Assembly: GCF_040546815.1 (NCBI RefSeq)
Contig: NZ_JBEPOO010000001.1
Location: 558,001 to 622,000 of the forward strand
Origin: Devosia sp. 2618
GTDB taxonomy: Bacteria > Pseudomonadota > Alphaproteobacteria > Rhizobiales > Devosiaceae
Length of the DNA: 64,000 nucleotides
Direction of reading: 5' to 3'
Part shown: positions 1 through 9,334 of the stretch, piece after piece
Layout: the number at the start of each line of letters is the position of its first letter
Numbering within the stretch: position 1 is the first letter of the stretch
Notes under the pieces: model-generated
Told to the model about the DNA's origin: nothing
Seen by the model: the letters and a program-made list of their open reading frames with translations, nothing else
Databases searched by the model: none
Made by a program: the position numbers and the translations under genes

Positions 1-1304
1 ACAAGGTCGGTGTTTATCGCAACTGGCTCGGCCTGATGAATGGTACACTGGAAGACACGTTCGAAAAGGGCGGTCGCAGCGTTACCCGCAAGCTCAATGC
101 TGATCGGACCTACAAGGACATCGACGGCCTGCCACTGGTGCTCAAGGGCCGCGCACTGCTGCTGGTGCGCAATGTCGGCCACCTGATGACCACTGACGCG
201 GTGCTGTGGAACGGCAAGCCAATCGGCGAAGGCCTGATGGATGCGGCCGTGACCGTGCTCTGCGCCATGCAGGACAAGGTCAACAGCACCAAGGGCGCGA
301 TCTATATCGTCAAGCCGAAGATGCATGGCCCCGAAGAAGTGGCCTTTGCCTGCGCGATTTTTGGCTCGGTCGAGAAGTTCCTGGGCCTTCATGTCAACAC
401 CATCAAGATCGGCATCATGGATGAGGAGCGCCGCACTTCGGCCAACCTCAAGGCCGCGATCTATGAGGCGCGCGAACGTGTTTTTTTCATCAATACCGGT
501 TTCCTCGACCGCACCGGCGACGAAATCCACACCTCGATGGAAGCGGGCGCCGTGCTGCGCAAGGACGAGATCAAGTCCGAGCGCTGGATCAGTTCCTACG
601 AAGATCGCAACGTGCTGATCGGGCTGGCCTGTGGCCTGTCGGGCCGCGCACAGATTGGCAAGGGCATGTGGGCGCGCCCCGACGATATGGCGGCCATGAT
701 GGACGCCAAGTCGGGCCACCCAAATTCGGGCGCCAACACCGCCTGGGTGCCATCGCCGACCGCGGCGACGCTGCACGCACTGCACTATCACCAGATCGAC
801 GTGTTCGAAGCACAGCGCCGTCGCCACAACCAGCCGGTGCCATCGCTCACGGACCTGTTCTCGATGCCGGTACAGGCGCCGTTCTCGCTCAGCCGCGAGG
901 AAATCACCCGAGAGCTCGAAAACAATGCCCAGGGTATTCTCGGCTATGTCGTGCGCTGGGTGCAGCAGGGTGTTGGCTGTTCCAAGGTGCCCGACATCAA
1001 CAATGTCGGCCTGATGGAAGACCGCGCCACCTGCCGTATTTCCTCGCAGGCAGTGGCCAATTGGCTGCGGCATGGCCTCGTCAGCCGCGATGAGGTGACG
1101 TCCACTTTCGAGCGCATGGCTTCGGTTGTGGACGCACAGAATGCGGGTGATCCGATCTATCGGCCGATGGCGGAGAATTTCCAGTCCATCGCGTTCAACG
1201 CAGCGCTGGATCTGGCGCTGCACGGTGCGGACCAGCCGAGCGGGTATACCGAACCCCTGCTGCACGCCGCACGCCGCAAGGTGAAGGCACGCGACAGGAA
1301 GTAG
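1..1304 (+). CDS. glcB: malate synthase G, C-terminal part (5' end outside window)
   Basis: Condenses glyoxylate with acetyl-CoA to malate in the glyoxylate bypass, in the cytoplasm. The reading frame is open from base 3 ([14 protein letters not shown]), so the first ATG at 36 is internal. About 430 residues are present, and the family is usually about 720, so roughly the N-terminal 40 percent is missing. Visible family segments are RNVGHLMT, the [10 protein letters not shown] block that belongs to the TIM-barrel active site, and [22 protein letters not shown] towards the C-terminal domain (shown here only as a landmark). It ends with TAG and is convergent with adenine deaminase, with palindromic repeats in between. 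Identification is confident; no regulation can be read because the 5' end is absent. Confidence 0.95.
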   Translation, partial: KVGVYRNWLGLMNGTLEDTFEKGGRSVTRKLNADRTYKDIDGLPLVLKGRALLLVRNVGHLMTTDAVLWNGKPIGEGLMDAAVTVLCAMQDKVNSTKGAIYIVKPKMHGPEEVAFACAIFGSVEKFLGLHVNTIKIGIMDEERRTSANLKAAIYEARERVFFINTGFLDRTGDEIHTSMEAGAVLRKDEIKSERWISSYEDRNVLIGLACGLSGRAQIGKGMWARPDDMAAMMDAKSGHPNSGANTAWVPSPTAATLHALHYHQIDVFEAQRRRHNQPVPSLTDLFSMPVQAPFSLSREEITRELENNAQGILGYVVRWVQQGVGCSKVPDINNVGLMEDRATCRISSQAVANWLRHGLVSRDEVTSTFERMASVVDAQNAGDPIYRPMAENFQSIAFNAALDLALHGADQPSGYTEPLLHAARRKVKARDRK

Positions 1305-1344
1305 GGTTTTTCGGGCCGAATCTGGCACTACCGCGGTACCAGGC

Positions 1345-1437
1345 CCATCGTCATTGCCCGGCTTGTCCGGGCAATCCATGTTTCCGTTTGCGCTGAGAGA
1401 TGGATCACCCGGACAAGCCGGGTGATGACGACGATGG
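1345..1437. repeat. palindromic intergenic repeat, CCCGGCTTGTCCGGG type
   Basis: Two inverted copies of an arm containing CCCGGCTTGTCCGGG face each other (1357-1372 and its complement near 1406-1422), flanked by CATCGTCAT and ATGACGACGATGG. Each arm is also nearly self-complementary. It lies between two convergent genes, where it may serve as a two-way terminator. Function is inference; the symmetry is directly visible. Confidence 0.75.
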
Positions 1438-1450
1438 AGAGATTTTGCAC

Positions 1451-1578
1451 CACGCCCTCGCGGTTCGAGAGTCGCTGCGCTCACGCCTCACCATGAGGGC
1501 TACTCTTAGACGACGCACCAAGAGTAGCTCTCATGGTCATGTGCGCGCTCTTCACGCGCCTCTAACCATGAGGGCGTG
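1451..1578. repeat. palindromic repeat, CACGCCCTC / GAGGGCGTG family, copy 1
   Basis: It begins CACGCCCTCGCGGTTCGAG and ends ATGAGGGCGTG, with CACCATGAGGGCTACTCTT and a matching AAGAGTAGC...CATG arm inside. A second copy of the same design lies at 10386-10512, where the arms are better conserved. No coding potential is evident. Confidence 0.75.
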
Positions 1579-1587
1579 CCTGCCGGC

Positions 1588-3297
1588 CTAGTCCACAAAA
1601 TCAAACTTGTCGACGTCGAACAGGCCGCGGTCTGTCATTTTGAGATGGGGGATGACCGGGAGCGCGAGGAAGGCGACTTGCAGGAACGGTTCGGGCAAGA
1701 CGCAATCGAGCGCATAGGCCGCGTCGCGCAGGTCGTGCAGATCGCGCGTTACCTCCTCGAACGGCTTGGGACTCATCAGGCCGGCGATGGGCAAAGCCAG
1801 TTCGGCCGTGACCTTGCCGCCATCGGAAACGACGAAGCCGCCCTTGAGCTCGATCAGGCGATTGACCGCGACTGCCATGTCTTCATCTGTGGCGCCGATG
1901 ACGGTGATATTGTGGCTATCATGGCCGACCGATGAGGCGATGGCGCCGCGCTTGAGGCCGAAGCCTTTGACGAAGCCGCGCCCGATATTGCCATTCTTGC
2001 CGTGGCGCTCAATGACGGTGACCTTGAGCACATCGGCGTCGAGATCGGGCATGGTGCCGTTTTCGCCAACTGGGAGCGTGGCGCTTTCGCGGAAGGTGAG
2101 GATGAGGCCGGGTTTGACGCCGATGACGGGCGTCTGGTTTTGGTCGGCGCGCGGCGGGACGATGAAGTCCTCCGGCTTGACGGGCTTGGCTTTCATCGAG
2201 GTCAGACCGACGGCTTCGACAGGTTTGCGGGCGGCGAAGAGGTCGGTGCCAACCAGACGGCCGCCGGTGATGACATCCGAGACACGGCAATCTTCAAGGC
2301 TGTCGAGCAAAGCGATATCGGCGCGCCAACCGGAGGCGATGAGGCCACGATCCTTGAGGCCGAAAATGCGGGCGGCGGAGTGGCTGGCGGCGCGATAGAC
2401 GTGATGGAGCGGGCGGCCCATGGCGATGAGGCGGCGGATAGAGCTGTCGAGGTGCCCTTCTTCGGCAATGTCGAGCGGATTGCGATCATCGGTGCAGAGG
2501 GCGACGAAGCTCGAGGTGTTTTCGTCAAGCACTTCGGCCAGTGCCTTTAGGTCCTTGGAGACCGAACCCTCGCGGATCAGGATCGCCATGCCTTTGGCGA
2601 GTTTCTCGCGCGCTTCAGCGGCGCTGGTGGCCTCGTGGTCGGTGCGGATGGCGGCGGCAAGATAGCCGTTGAGCGCTGTGCCCAGCAGCAGCGGGGCGTG
2701 ACCATCGATATGGCCACCCTGGAAAGCGGTCAGCTTGGCGATGATGCCGGGATCAGCATGCAGCACGCCGGGGAAGTTCATCATTTCGGCGAGGCCGATA
2801 ACCTTGGGGTGGCTGCGGAAGGGTTCGAGGTCGCCGATTTCCAAGGCGGCGCCAGCCGTCTCGAAGGCGGTGGCCGGGACGCAGGAGGAGAGGTTGACCC
2901 GCACGTCCATCACGGTCTGTTCGGCGCAATCGAGGAAATAGCGGATGCCTTCGGCTCCGAGCACATTCGCGATTTCGTGCGGGTCGCAGATGACGGTCGT
3001 CACGCCATGCGGCAGCACGCAGCGGTCGAATTCGAATGGGGTAACGAGCGAGGATTCGATGTGGAGGTGGGTGTCGATAAAGCCGGGAACGGCGAATCGT
3101 CCCTTGCCGTCGATTGTGGTCTTGCCCTCGTAGGTGGCATGGGTGCCAACGATGCGATCATCGACGATGGCGATGTCGGTTTCGGTGACGGCGCCAGTGA
3201 TGACATCGAGCAGCTTGATGTTCTTGATGACGAGGTCCGCCGGCTCCTTTCCCTGTCCAGCCATGATCATGCGGGTGAGGGAAGCAGCGGTGGTCAT
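1588..3297 (-). CDS. ade: adenine deaminase
   Basis: Hydrolyses adenine to hypoxanthine and ammonia in purine salvage. It is an amidohydrolase-superfamily enzyme of AdeC type, 569 aa with the start used here. The metal-site motif [13 protein letters not shown] follows a short beta-sandwich region, then [11 protein letters not shown] and [14 protein letters not shown], all typical of AdeC. A second conserved stretch ([10 protein letters not shown], then [11 protein letters not shown]) lies in mid-protein. I chose the ATG at 3297 because AGGA sits seven bases upstream; an ATG at 3321 and a TTG at 3327 are in frame and lack a comparable site. The gene stands alone, convergent with malate synthase and divergent from the small membrane protein at 3431. 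Confidence 0.93.
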   Translation of the reverse strand: MTTAASLTRMIMAGQGKEPADLVIKNIKLLDVITGAVTETDIAIVDDRIVGTHATYEGKTTIDGKGRFAVPGFIDTHLHIESSLVTPFEFDRCVLPHGVTTVICDPHEIANVLGAEGIRYFLDCAEQTVMDVRVNLSSCVPATAFETAGAALEIGDLEPFRSHPKVIGLAEMMNFPGVLHADPGIIAKLTAFQGGHIDGHAPLLLGTALNGYLAAAIRTDHEATSAAEAREKLAKGMAILIREGSVSKDLKALAEVLDENTSSFVALCTDDRNPLDIAEEGHLDSSIRRLIAMGRPLHHVYRAASHSAARIFGLKDRGLIASGWRADIALLDSLEDCRVSDVITGGRLVGTDLFAARKPVEAVGLTSMKAKPVKPEDFIVPPRADQNQTPVIGVKPGLILTFRESATLPVGENGTMPDLDADVLKVTVIERHGKNGNIGRGFVKGFGLKRGAIASSVGHDSHNITVIGATDEDMAVAVNRLIELKGGFVVSDGGKVTAELALPIAGLMSPKPFEEVTRDLHDLRDAAYALDCVLPEPFLQVAFLALPVIPHLKMTDRGLFDVDKFDFVD

Positions 3298-3430
3298 AGA
3301 GTTATCCTGAGTGGTGGTCATGAACAAAGGTCGGCTGCGGTCACGCTGGCGTCAAGGGCTCGCGGCCAACCAGGGCGGAACTTGTGAGGCGCGGGCCACG
3401 TTGGGTCTGCAACCACAAGAGGAGATCGTC

Positions 3431-3589
3431 ATGAAAACCTATGACCCGGAAAAGAGTACGACCGACGTTCGACAGGCCAATCCCCGCAAAATGAACCTGC
3501 GCGTGCTGGTGACGTCACTGATTGGCGTCGTGGTGCTGCTGGTCGTCGTCTATGCCGTCTATTCCATGACGCAGACGGCTCCGGCGTAA
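3431..3589 (+). CDS. small single-pass membrane protein
   Basis: A 52-residue protein that I do not recognise. The start ATG follows a good ribosome site (AGGAG, seven to eight bases upstream). Residues 1-21 are hydrophilic and charged (KTYDPEKST, then NPRKMN). Residues 23-46 form one strongly hydrophobic helix (VLVTSLIGVVVLLVVVYAV), and the tail is very short. It probably sits in the inner membrane with a cytoplasmic N-terminus. The stop is four bases before the topoisomerase IB ATG, so the two are likely cotranscribed. The clean ribosome site, typical small-membrane-protein layout and tight spacing argue that it is real. Confidence 0.7.
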   Translation: MKTYDPEKSTTDVRQANPRKMNLRVLVTSLIGVVVLLVVVYAVYSMTQTAPA

Positions 3590-3593
3590 CCCC

Positions 3594-4589
3594 ATGCGGC
3601 TCAGGAAGGTTGGGCGGGCGGATCTGACGCTGCAGCGCGAGCGGCGCGGCAAAGGATTTTCCTATCGCGATGCTGAGGGCCATGTGGTCAGCGATGCCGC
3701 GACCCGCGACCGGATAAGGGCTCTGGGTATTCCGCCAGCCTGGCAACATGTGCGAATCGCGGCGATTGCCAATGCGCATATTCAGGTGCTCGGCACAGAT
3801 GAGGCCGGGCGCGATCAGTATATCTATCACCCCGAATGGGAGCTGCGCCGCGATGGCAAAAAGCAGCTGCGGCTGGCGGCGCTGACGCGGGTTTTGCCAC
3901 GCATCCGGCGCAAGATTGCCGAGGACCTGACGGCCGAGGCGGGCAGCCGGGCGCTGGCTTTGGCCATCGCGGTGGCACTGATCGACAAGACGGCTATGCG
4001 CGTGGGCCGCGAGAAATATCTTGAAGCCAGCGGCACGCGCGGCGCGGGCACGCTTTATGCTCGGGACGTGCGGGTTGATGGTCATGAAGTCTGCATGGCC
4101 TTCGATGCCAAGGGTGGCAAGCGTGCGGAATATTGCGTGACCGACGCGGCGCTGGCTGATGCCATGGTGCGGATCAAGACGCTGCCGGGCAAACGGCTGC
4201 TGGTCTATCGCGACGATGCGGGCAAGGTGCGACCGATCAAAACCGGCGCCATCAACGATTATCTGCGGGCACTAAGCGGCACCGAAATTTCAGCCAAGGA
4301 TTTCCGCACCCTGCATGCCAGTTCGCTCGCGGGTGAGGCACTGGCGCAGCTGGAGGCCGGACCGTCCGAGACGGCGCGGCGCCGGCAGATGGCGCAGGTT
4401 GCCAAACAGGTGTCGGAAGTCCTGCGCAACACGCCGGCGATCTCGCGCAAGTCCTATATCGCGCCGTGCCTGTTCAAGCTGTTTGACGACGGCAAGCTCA
4501 AGGCGCTGTGGGATGCTGCGGGCAAGGGCCGCACAGGCTTGCTGACGCGCGAGAAGCGGCTTGGCGTGGTTCTGGCCTCGGTGATGTAG
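3594..4589 (+). CDS. DNA topoisomerase IB (poxvirus/eukaryote type)
   Basis: Relaxes supercoiled DNA by a transient 3'-phosphotyrosyl nick, without ATP. It is 331 aa, the usual length for bacterial TopIB. The N-terminal domain carries GFSYRD and IPPAWQHVRI. The catalytic domain has RVGREKYLE (catalytic Arg near 136), AKDFRTLHAS (Arg near 238) and the active tyrosine Tyr288 in SRKSYIAP, preceded by LRNTPAIS at the position of the usual His/Asn. FRTLHAS replaces the commoner FRTW, a minor variation. The start ATG is four bases after the small membrane protein, suggesting translational coupling. It is convergent with the ROK regulator. Confidence 0.93.
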   Translation: MRLRKVGRADLTLQRERRGKGFSYRDAEGHVVSDAATRDRIRALGIPPAWQHVRIAAIANAHIQVLGTDEAGRDQYIYHPEWELRRDGKKQLRLAALTRVLPRIRRKIAEDLTAEAGSRALALAIAVALIDKTAMRVGREKYLEASGTRGAGTLYARDVRVDGHEVCMAFDAKGGKRAEYCVTDAALADAMVRIKTLPGKRLLVYRDDAGKVRPIKTGAINDYLRALSGTEISAKDFRTLHASSLAGEALAQLEAGPSETARRRQMAQVAKQVSEVLRNTPAISRKSYIAPCLFKLFDDGKLKALWDAAGKGRTGLLTREKRLGVVLASVM

Positions 4590-4594
4590 TCACG

Positions 4595-5812
4595 TCAGAC
4601 ATTGTCCTTGAACAGCACTTCACGGTCCTGAGTGAAATTGGCGAGCAGCGGCAGTGAGGCGCCGCCGATCTCGCGGGCGCCATAACCGATGGTGCCTTCG
4701 GCAATGATGAATGGCGCCAGCCCCTGCAGGTCGAATGCACTAAGGGCAGCGCGGGTCGCTTCAACGATTGCGGCGCGCACCGAGGTGGGGAAAGCGCCAT
4801 CGATAACGATGGTGGAGAAGTCGATCACCGATACGGCACTGACAGCGGCAAGGGCCAGGTCCTTGGCGGTGGCCGCGATCCAGTCGTCGAGCGGCGCGCC
4901 CAGATCGCCCCAGTTGGCCGGATCAAGCCACAGCACTTGCGGGTCGATACCGGCGGCCTTGAGCCGGTCGGCGAGCACGTAGATCGAGGCGCTGCGCAAA
5001 ATCTGCTGGAAGCCGCCTTCGGGGGCCGGCACGGGCAGGGGGCCAATGGCACCGCCATAGCCTGTCCGGCCGGGGAAGAGATGGCCATTGAGCACGACAC
5101 CGCCGCCGATAAACGAGCCGAGGAAAACATAGAGGAAATCATCACCGAACTGGTGACTGCCGAACACCAGTTCGGCAGCGCAGGCGGCGGTGCCGTCATT
5201 GTGGAAATAGACTGGCCAGGGACTGATTTCAGCGATCATCGACCGGATATTGGTCTTGCGCCAATCCTCCAGCACCTCGGTGGGGGCGCCGAGTTGAGAT
5301 TCCCAGTTCCACAGTTCAAAGGGTGAAGCGATACCGAAACCGGCGACGCGGGCGCGTTCTGCTTCGCTCAGACCGACGGTCAGTTCCTCAATGCCCCGAT
5401 GGGCGAGGCCCATTATTATCGCGGGCGTTGGATAGGGGTGCGGCTCGTGGATGCGGCCTAGCACGTTGCCGACGAAATCCATCAGGACGACGTCGGAACT
5501 GCGTCGGCCGATCTTGAGGCCGAGAAAGAACGCGCCGCGCGGATTGAGCGCGTAGGGCACCAGCGGCTGGCCCACCTTGCCGCGTAAAGGAGCCATGCGC
5601 AGCAGGATGCCGTCGGCTTCGAGGGCATTGGCAATGGTGGAAATGGTTTGCGGCGACAGCCCCGTTCGGCGCGCGATATCGGCCTTGGGCAGATTGCCGT
5701 GACGACGTATCAGCGAAAGTACCAGCCGTTCGTTATAGACCCGCACGCCAAGCTGATTGGTGCCTCGGCTCAGCGCATCATTGCCGCTGGCCGCCATGCT
5801 CGTTCTGACCAT
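4595..5812 (-). CDS. ROK-family transcriptional regulator, divergent from the sugar transporter
   Basis: 405 aa. An N-terminal winged helix (about residues 25-85, with NLPKADIARRTGLSPQTIS as the recognition region) is followed by a ROK sugar-kinase-like fold (LGLKIGRRSSDVVLMDFVGNV, then FHNDGTAACAAEL). The usual ROK zinc signature CxCGxxGC is not evident, so sugar phosphorylation is unlikely and DNA binding is the probable role. It sits back to back with the FrcB-like operon. In rhizobia a ROK protein (FrcR) is also linked to frc genes, so local repression of the importer is a reasonable inference. The ATG at 5812 has GGAGG about a dozen bases upstream; the ATG at 5797 is an alternative start. 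Confidence 0.88.
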   Translation of the reverse strand: MVRTSMAASGNDALSRGTNQLGVRVYNERLVLSLIRRHGNLPKADIARRTGLSPQTISTIANALEADGILLRMAPLRGKVGQPLVPYALNPRGAFFLGLKIGRRSSDVVLMDFVGNVLGRIHEPHPYPTPAIIMGLAHRGIEELTVGLSEAERARVAGFGIASPFELWNWESQLGAPTEVLEDWRKTNIRSMIAEISPWPVYFHNDGTAACAAELVFGSHQFGDDFLYVFLGSFIGGGVVLNGHLFPGRTGYGGAIGPLPVPAPEGGFQQILRSASIYVLADRLKAAGIDPQVLWLDPANWGDLGAPLDDWIAATAKDLALAAVSAVSVIDFSTIVIDGAFPTSVRAAIVEATRAALSAFDLQGLAPFIIAEGTIGYGAREIGGASLPLLANFTQDREVLFKDNV

Positions 5813-5948
5813 CTAGAAGTGCCCCCTCCGTTAATGGCTGTATCCCGTTTCCGGTATAGCCATAGGGGGCACGACGCGCAAAATGGCAATCGATTTCATC
5901 GACTTATTACCCGCTCCCTGCCTCAAGATAAGAACAACGCTGACGTAG

Positions 5949-6008
5949 TGTCAATTAATAAATCAGTTGGATAAACTTATTGACATGGGCCAAGTGTTGG
6001 ACTGTTAT
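5949..6008 (+). promoter_or_regulatory. sigma-70-like promoter with overlapping dyad operator for the frc-like operon
   Basis: The 303-base divergent gap (5813-6115) contains a textbook promoter: TTGACA at 5980-5985, a 17-base spacer, then TGTTAT at 6003-6008, about 108 bases before the binding-protein ATG. Perfect 7-base inverted arms TGTCAAT (5949-5955) and ATTGACA (5979-5985) are separated by 23 bases. The right arm overlaps the -35 box, a position that suits a repressor. The adjacent ROK protein is the obvious candidate binder. The gap holds no gene that I can support. Confidence 0.6.
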
Positions 6009-6115
6009 GAGGGCAGATGGCGAGGGCGTGGAGGAAATACGCGTCCCCATCGACGATCAGCAGCTCAGCCAAGTCTGAGTGCGACGTCTTTGAAAAGTAT
6101 CGGGAGGAAATATCG

Positions 6116-7144
6116 ATGCATAAGTTTTTTAAGGTCGCGGCTGCAGGAGCCCTGATGCTTGGTTTGATGGGTGGCACAGCTGCAATTGCCCAGGAAACCA
6201 TTGTCGGCCTCATCACCAAGACGGAAGGCAATCCCTTCTTCGTCAAGATGCGTGAAGGCGCTCAGGCCAAGGCTACCGAACTCGGTATCGAGCTGCGCAC
6301 GTTTGCCGGCAAGTTCGATGGTGACAATGATAGCCAGATCGCCGCTATCGAAAACCTGATCGCCGCTGGCGCCAAGGGTTTTGCCATCGTGCCATCTGAC
6401 TCAGCGGCCATCGTGCCGACCATTCAGCAGGCCCGTGATGCCGGCCTTCTGGTGATCGTGCTCGATACGCCACTTGATCCAATCGATGCGGCTGACGCCA
6501 CCTTCGCTACCGACAACCGCAAGGCCGGTGAGCTGATCGGCGCATGGGCCAAGGGTACGCTGGGCGATGCTGCTGCCAACGCCAAGATCGCCTTCCTTGA
6601 TCTGGCCGTGAACCAGCCAACCGTCGACTACCTGCGCGATCAGGGCTTCATGGCTGGCTTCGGCATCGACGTGAAAGACCCCAATAAGATCGGTGACGAA
6701 GACGATGCCCGTATCTGTGGTCACGAAATGACCGGCGGCGCTGAAGATGGTGGCCGTACCGCCATGGAAACGCTGCTGCAGAAGTGCCCAGACATCAACG
6801 TCGTCTACACGATCAACGAACCTGCTGCTGCCGGTGCCTTCGAAGCCCTCAAGGCAATCGGCAAAGATGATGGTTCGGTCACTATCGTTTCGATCGACGG
6901 CGGCTGCCCCGGTGTTGCCAACGTCAAGGCCGGCGTGATCGGCGCCACCAGCCAGCAGTACCCACTCAAGATGGCTGCGATGGCGATGGAAGCCATCAAG
7001 AAGTTCGCTGACACCGGCGAAAAGCCTGCCGCAACGCCTGGCCTCGACTTCTTCGACACCGGCGCAACGCTGGTGACCGACAAGCCAGTGGCTGGCGTCG
7101 AGTCGATCGACACCACCGAAGGCGCAAAGCTCTGCTGGGGCTAA
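6116..7144 (+). CDS. frcB: sugar ABC transporter periplasmic binding protein (FrcB-like)
   Basis: Captures a sugar in the periplasm and delivers it to the permease at 7302. It is 342 aa. Residues 1-24 form a Sec signal peptide ending AIAQ. The mature part is a type-I periplasmic binding fold of the ribose/fructose family, with [12 protein letters not shown] at the start, [11 protein letters not shown] in the ligand cleft and a CG-containing loop ([10 protein letters not shown]). I chose the ATG at 6116 because GGAGG lies ten bases upstream and it gives an intact signal peptide. It opens a plus-strand operon. A fructose/mannose/ribose-type substrate is inferred from resemblance to rhizobial FrcB; downstream dehydrogenases suggest that polyols are also possible. 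Confidence 0.85.
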   Translation: MHKFFKVAAAGALMLGLMGGTAAIAQETIVGLITKTEGNPFFVKMREGAQAKATELGIELRTFAGKFDGDNDSQIAAIENLIAAGAKGFAIVPSDSAAIVPTIQQARDAGLLVIVLDTPLDPIDAADATFATDNRKAGELIGAWAKGTLGDAAANAKIAFLDLAVNQPTVDYLRDQGFMAGFGIDVKDPNKIGDEDDARICGHEMTGGAEDGGRTAMETLLQKCPDINVVYTINEPAAAGAFEALKAIGKDDGSVTIVSIDGGCPGVANVKAGVIGATSQQYPLKMAAMAMEAIKKFADTGEKPAATPGLDFFDTGATLVTDKPVAGVESIDTTEGAKLCWG

Positions 7145-7179
7145 GCCGACCTGACGTCGCGAACTAAACACAAACGCTG

Positions 7180-7200
7180 CCCGCGGATCTGATCCGCGGG
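7180..7200 (+). terminator. hairpin between binding-protein and permease genes
   Basis: A perfect 10-1-10 palindrome, CCCGCGGATC-T-GATCCGCGGG, begins 35 bases after the binding-protein stop. There is no long T run, so it is more likely an mRNA-stabilising or attenuating hairpin that raises binding-protein output over permease than a full terminator. Confidence 0.55.
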
Positions 7201-7301
7201 TCGCTCTTCTCAAGGCGCAGGGGAGAGTGGCTGTTGGATCGACCAATTGCAGCATCGTGGTTGACGAGACAATGTGCCGTAGGCCCTGGGGAGGGGTAGT
7301 T

Positions 7302-8378
7302 ATGAGTGATGACGCAACGGGTTCCGCTGCTGCGGAAAAGGGTTTGGCCGGTGCGGCGCAATCAGTCGCGAGTTTCGAAGAGGAATCACCCGGTTTCGTG
7401 AGGCGTTTGCAGGGCTTCCTGCACAACTATCCGACCGCTATTCCCTTCATCGTTCTGATCGTCGGCATTATCATTTTCTCGATTGCTGCCGGTAGCAAGT
7501 TTTTCGCACCGTTCAACCTGTCGCTGGTATTGCAGCAGGTGACCATCATCGGCGTGCTGGGCATTGCGCAGACGCTGATCATCCTGACCGCCGGCATCGA
7601 CCTGTCGGTCGGTGCGATCATGATCTTGTCGTCCATTGTGATGGGCCGTCTGTCAGTGGTTGCCGGTGTACCGGTCGAGATCAGCTTCGTGCTTGGTCTG
7701 GCGACCGGTATTTTATGCGGGTTCATCAACGGCATCTTGGTGGCGCTGGTAAAATTGCCGCCCTTCATCGTGACGCTGGGCACCTGGTCGATCTACGGCG
7801 CCATGGTGATTTTCATCTCGCAGTCAGAGACCATCCGAAGCCAGGACATCGCGGCGATCGCGCCGATGCTGCAATGGATGGGTGCCAGAGTGGCGCTTGG
7901 TGGCGGAGCGATATTGACCATCGGTTCGATGGCGATGATCCTGATTGCCGTGACCGTCTGGTATGTTCTCAATCGCACAGCCTTTGGCCGCCATATCTAT
8001 GCAACAGGTGACGATCCGGAAGCGGCGCGCCTGGCCGGTATCAACACCACATGGACGCTGATCGGTGTCTATACGCTGGCGGGCTTTATCTGCGCACTGG
8101 CCAGCTGGGTGCTGATCGGGCGTGTCGGCGCGGTCTCGCCGCTCGGCAGCCAGACGGCAAACCTTGACTCCATCACAGCCGTGGTGATCGGCGGCACGTC
8201 GCTGTTTGGCGGGCGTGGCTCGATCGTCGGCACGCTGCTCGGCGCCCTGATAGTGGGCATGTTCCGCAACGGTCTGGCTCTGGCTGGCGTCGACGTGCTC
8301 TGGCAGGAATTTGCCGTGGGCGCCCTTATCATCATCGCGGTGACAACCGACCAGTGGATCAGAAAGATATCCGCATGA
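7302..8378 (+). CDS. frcC: sugar ABC transporter permease (FrcC-like)
   Basis: Inner-membrane channel of the importer, 358 aa, with a hydrophilic N-terminal extension of about 45 residues and then eight to ten membrane helices from about residue 47. Family landmarks are GIAQTLIILTAGIDLSVGA near the start of the core, LPPFIVTLGTWSIYGA, and the loop TGDDPEAARLAGI (EAA-like contact with the ATPase), then VVIGGTSLFGGRGS. I chose the ATG at 7302 because GGAGGGG lies six to nine bases upstream; an in-frame ATG at 7227 has no such site. Its stop overlaps the ATPase start as ATGA, so the two are translationally coupled. Confidence 0.88.
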   Translation: MSDDATGSAAAEKGLAGAAQSVASFEEESPGFVRRLQGFLHNYPTAIPFIVLIVGIIIFSIAAGSKFFAPFNLSLVLQQVTIIGVLGIAQTLIILTAGIDLSVGAIMILSSIVMGRLSVVAGVPVEISFVLGLATGILCGFINGILVALVKLPPFIVTLGTWSIYGAMVIFISQSETIRSQDIAAIAPMLQWMGARVALGGGAILTIGSMAMILIAVTVWYVLNRTAFGRHIYATGDDPEAARLAGINTTWTLIGVYTLAGFICALASWVLIGRVGAVSPLGSQTANLDSITAVVIGGTSLFGGRGSIVGTLLGALIVGMFRNGLALAGVDVLWQEFAVGALIIIAVTTDQWIRKISA

Positions 8379-9190
8379 GCCTCGATCAAACAACAGCAAG
8401 TCTGACTGCTACCCCGATCGCCGGACCACAGCCGATCCTGTCTGCCACTGGATTGCAGAAGCGCTATGGTAAGGTGGTGGCCCTCGATAATGCCGATTTC
8501 GACCTGATGCCGGGGGAAATCCTCGCGGTCATCGGCGACAATGGCGCTGGCAAGACCAGCCTGATCAAGGCGCTGTGCGGCGCCATGATCCCCGATGCCG
8601 GTGTCATCAAGCTCGATGGCTCGCCGATCAGCTTCAAGTCGCCAATGGAAGCGCGCATGGCGGGCATCGAGACGGTGTATCAGAACCTGGCGCTGTCGCC
8701 GGCGCTGTCGATTGCCGACAACATGTTCCTCGGCCGCGAAATGCGGAAGCGGGGTGCGCTGGGCAACATTTTCCGGCTGCTCGACCGCTCGACGATGAAC
8801 CGCTTGGCCCGTGAAAAGTTGAGCGAACTTGGCCTGCTGACCATTCAGAACATCAACCAGTCGGTGGAAACACTGTCTGGCGGTCAGCGGCAGGGCGTGG
8901 CGGTGGCGCGTGCGGCGGCGTTTGGCTCCAAGGTCGTTATCATGGACGAACCGACGGCAGCTTTGGGCGTCAAGGAAAGTCGCCGCGTGCTGGAGTTGAT
9001 GCTGGATGTGAAGCGACGGGGCATGCCCATCGTTCTGATCAGTCACAACATGCCGCATGTGTTCGAGGTGGCCGATCGCATCCATATCCATCGGCTGGGC
9101 AAGCGGATCGCCGTGATCCGGCCGCAGGATTATTCGATGTCGGACGCCGTGGCGATCATGACGGGGGCCATGCGGCCACCGGCTATCTGA
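8375..9190 (+). CDS. frcA: sugar ABC transporter ATPase (FrcA-like)
   Basis: Powers the importer from the cytoplasmic face. It is 271 aa with a single nucleotide-binding domain, unlike RbsA/XylG ATPases, which carry two; this single-domain form is characteristic of FrcA. Walker A is GDNGAGKTS at about 54-62, signature LSGGQRQ at about 167-173, Walker B VVIMDEP at about 187-193, and the switch histidine lies in LISHN. A 24-residue leader precedes the core. The start ATG overlaps the permease stop by four bases. Mapping to the Frc type rests on domain count and overall resemblance. Confidence 0.88.
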   Translation: MSLDQTTASLTATPIAGPQPILSATGLQKRYGKVVALDNADFDLMPGEILAVIGDNGAGKTSLIKALCGAMIPDAGVIKLDGSPISFKSPMEARMAGIETVYQNLALSPALSIADNMFLGREMRKRGALGNIFRLLDRSTMNRLAREKLSELGLLTIQNINQSVETLSGGQRQGVAVARAAAFGSKVVIMDEPTAALGVKESRRVLELMLDVKRRGMPIVLISHNMPHVFEVADRIHIHRLGKRIAVIRPQDYSMSDAVAIMTGAMRPPAI

Positions 9191-9334
9191 GGCCGTCTCG
9201 TCGGGTCGGCAATCGGGCTAAATCTTTCGCCAAAAATGTGTGGCGATGATCTTTGCCAACCCGCAAATTGGGTATATCGATTTTGCCAATGGGCTTTTGC
9301 CCAAATCGGCGAAAAATGCCCAGGGAGGGATGCC

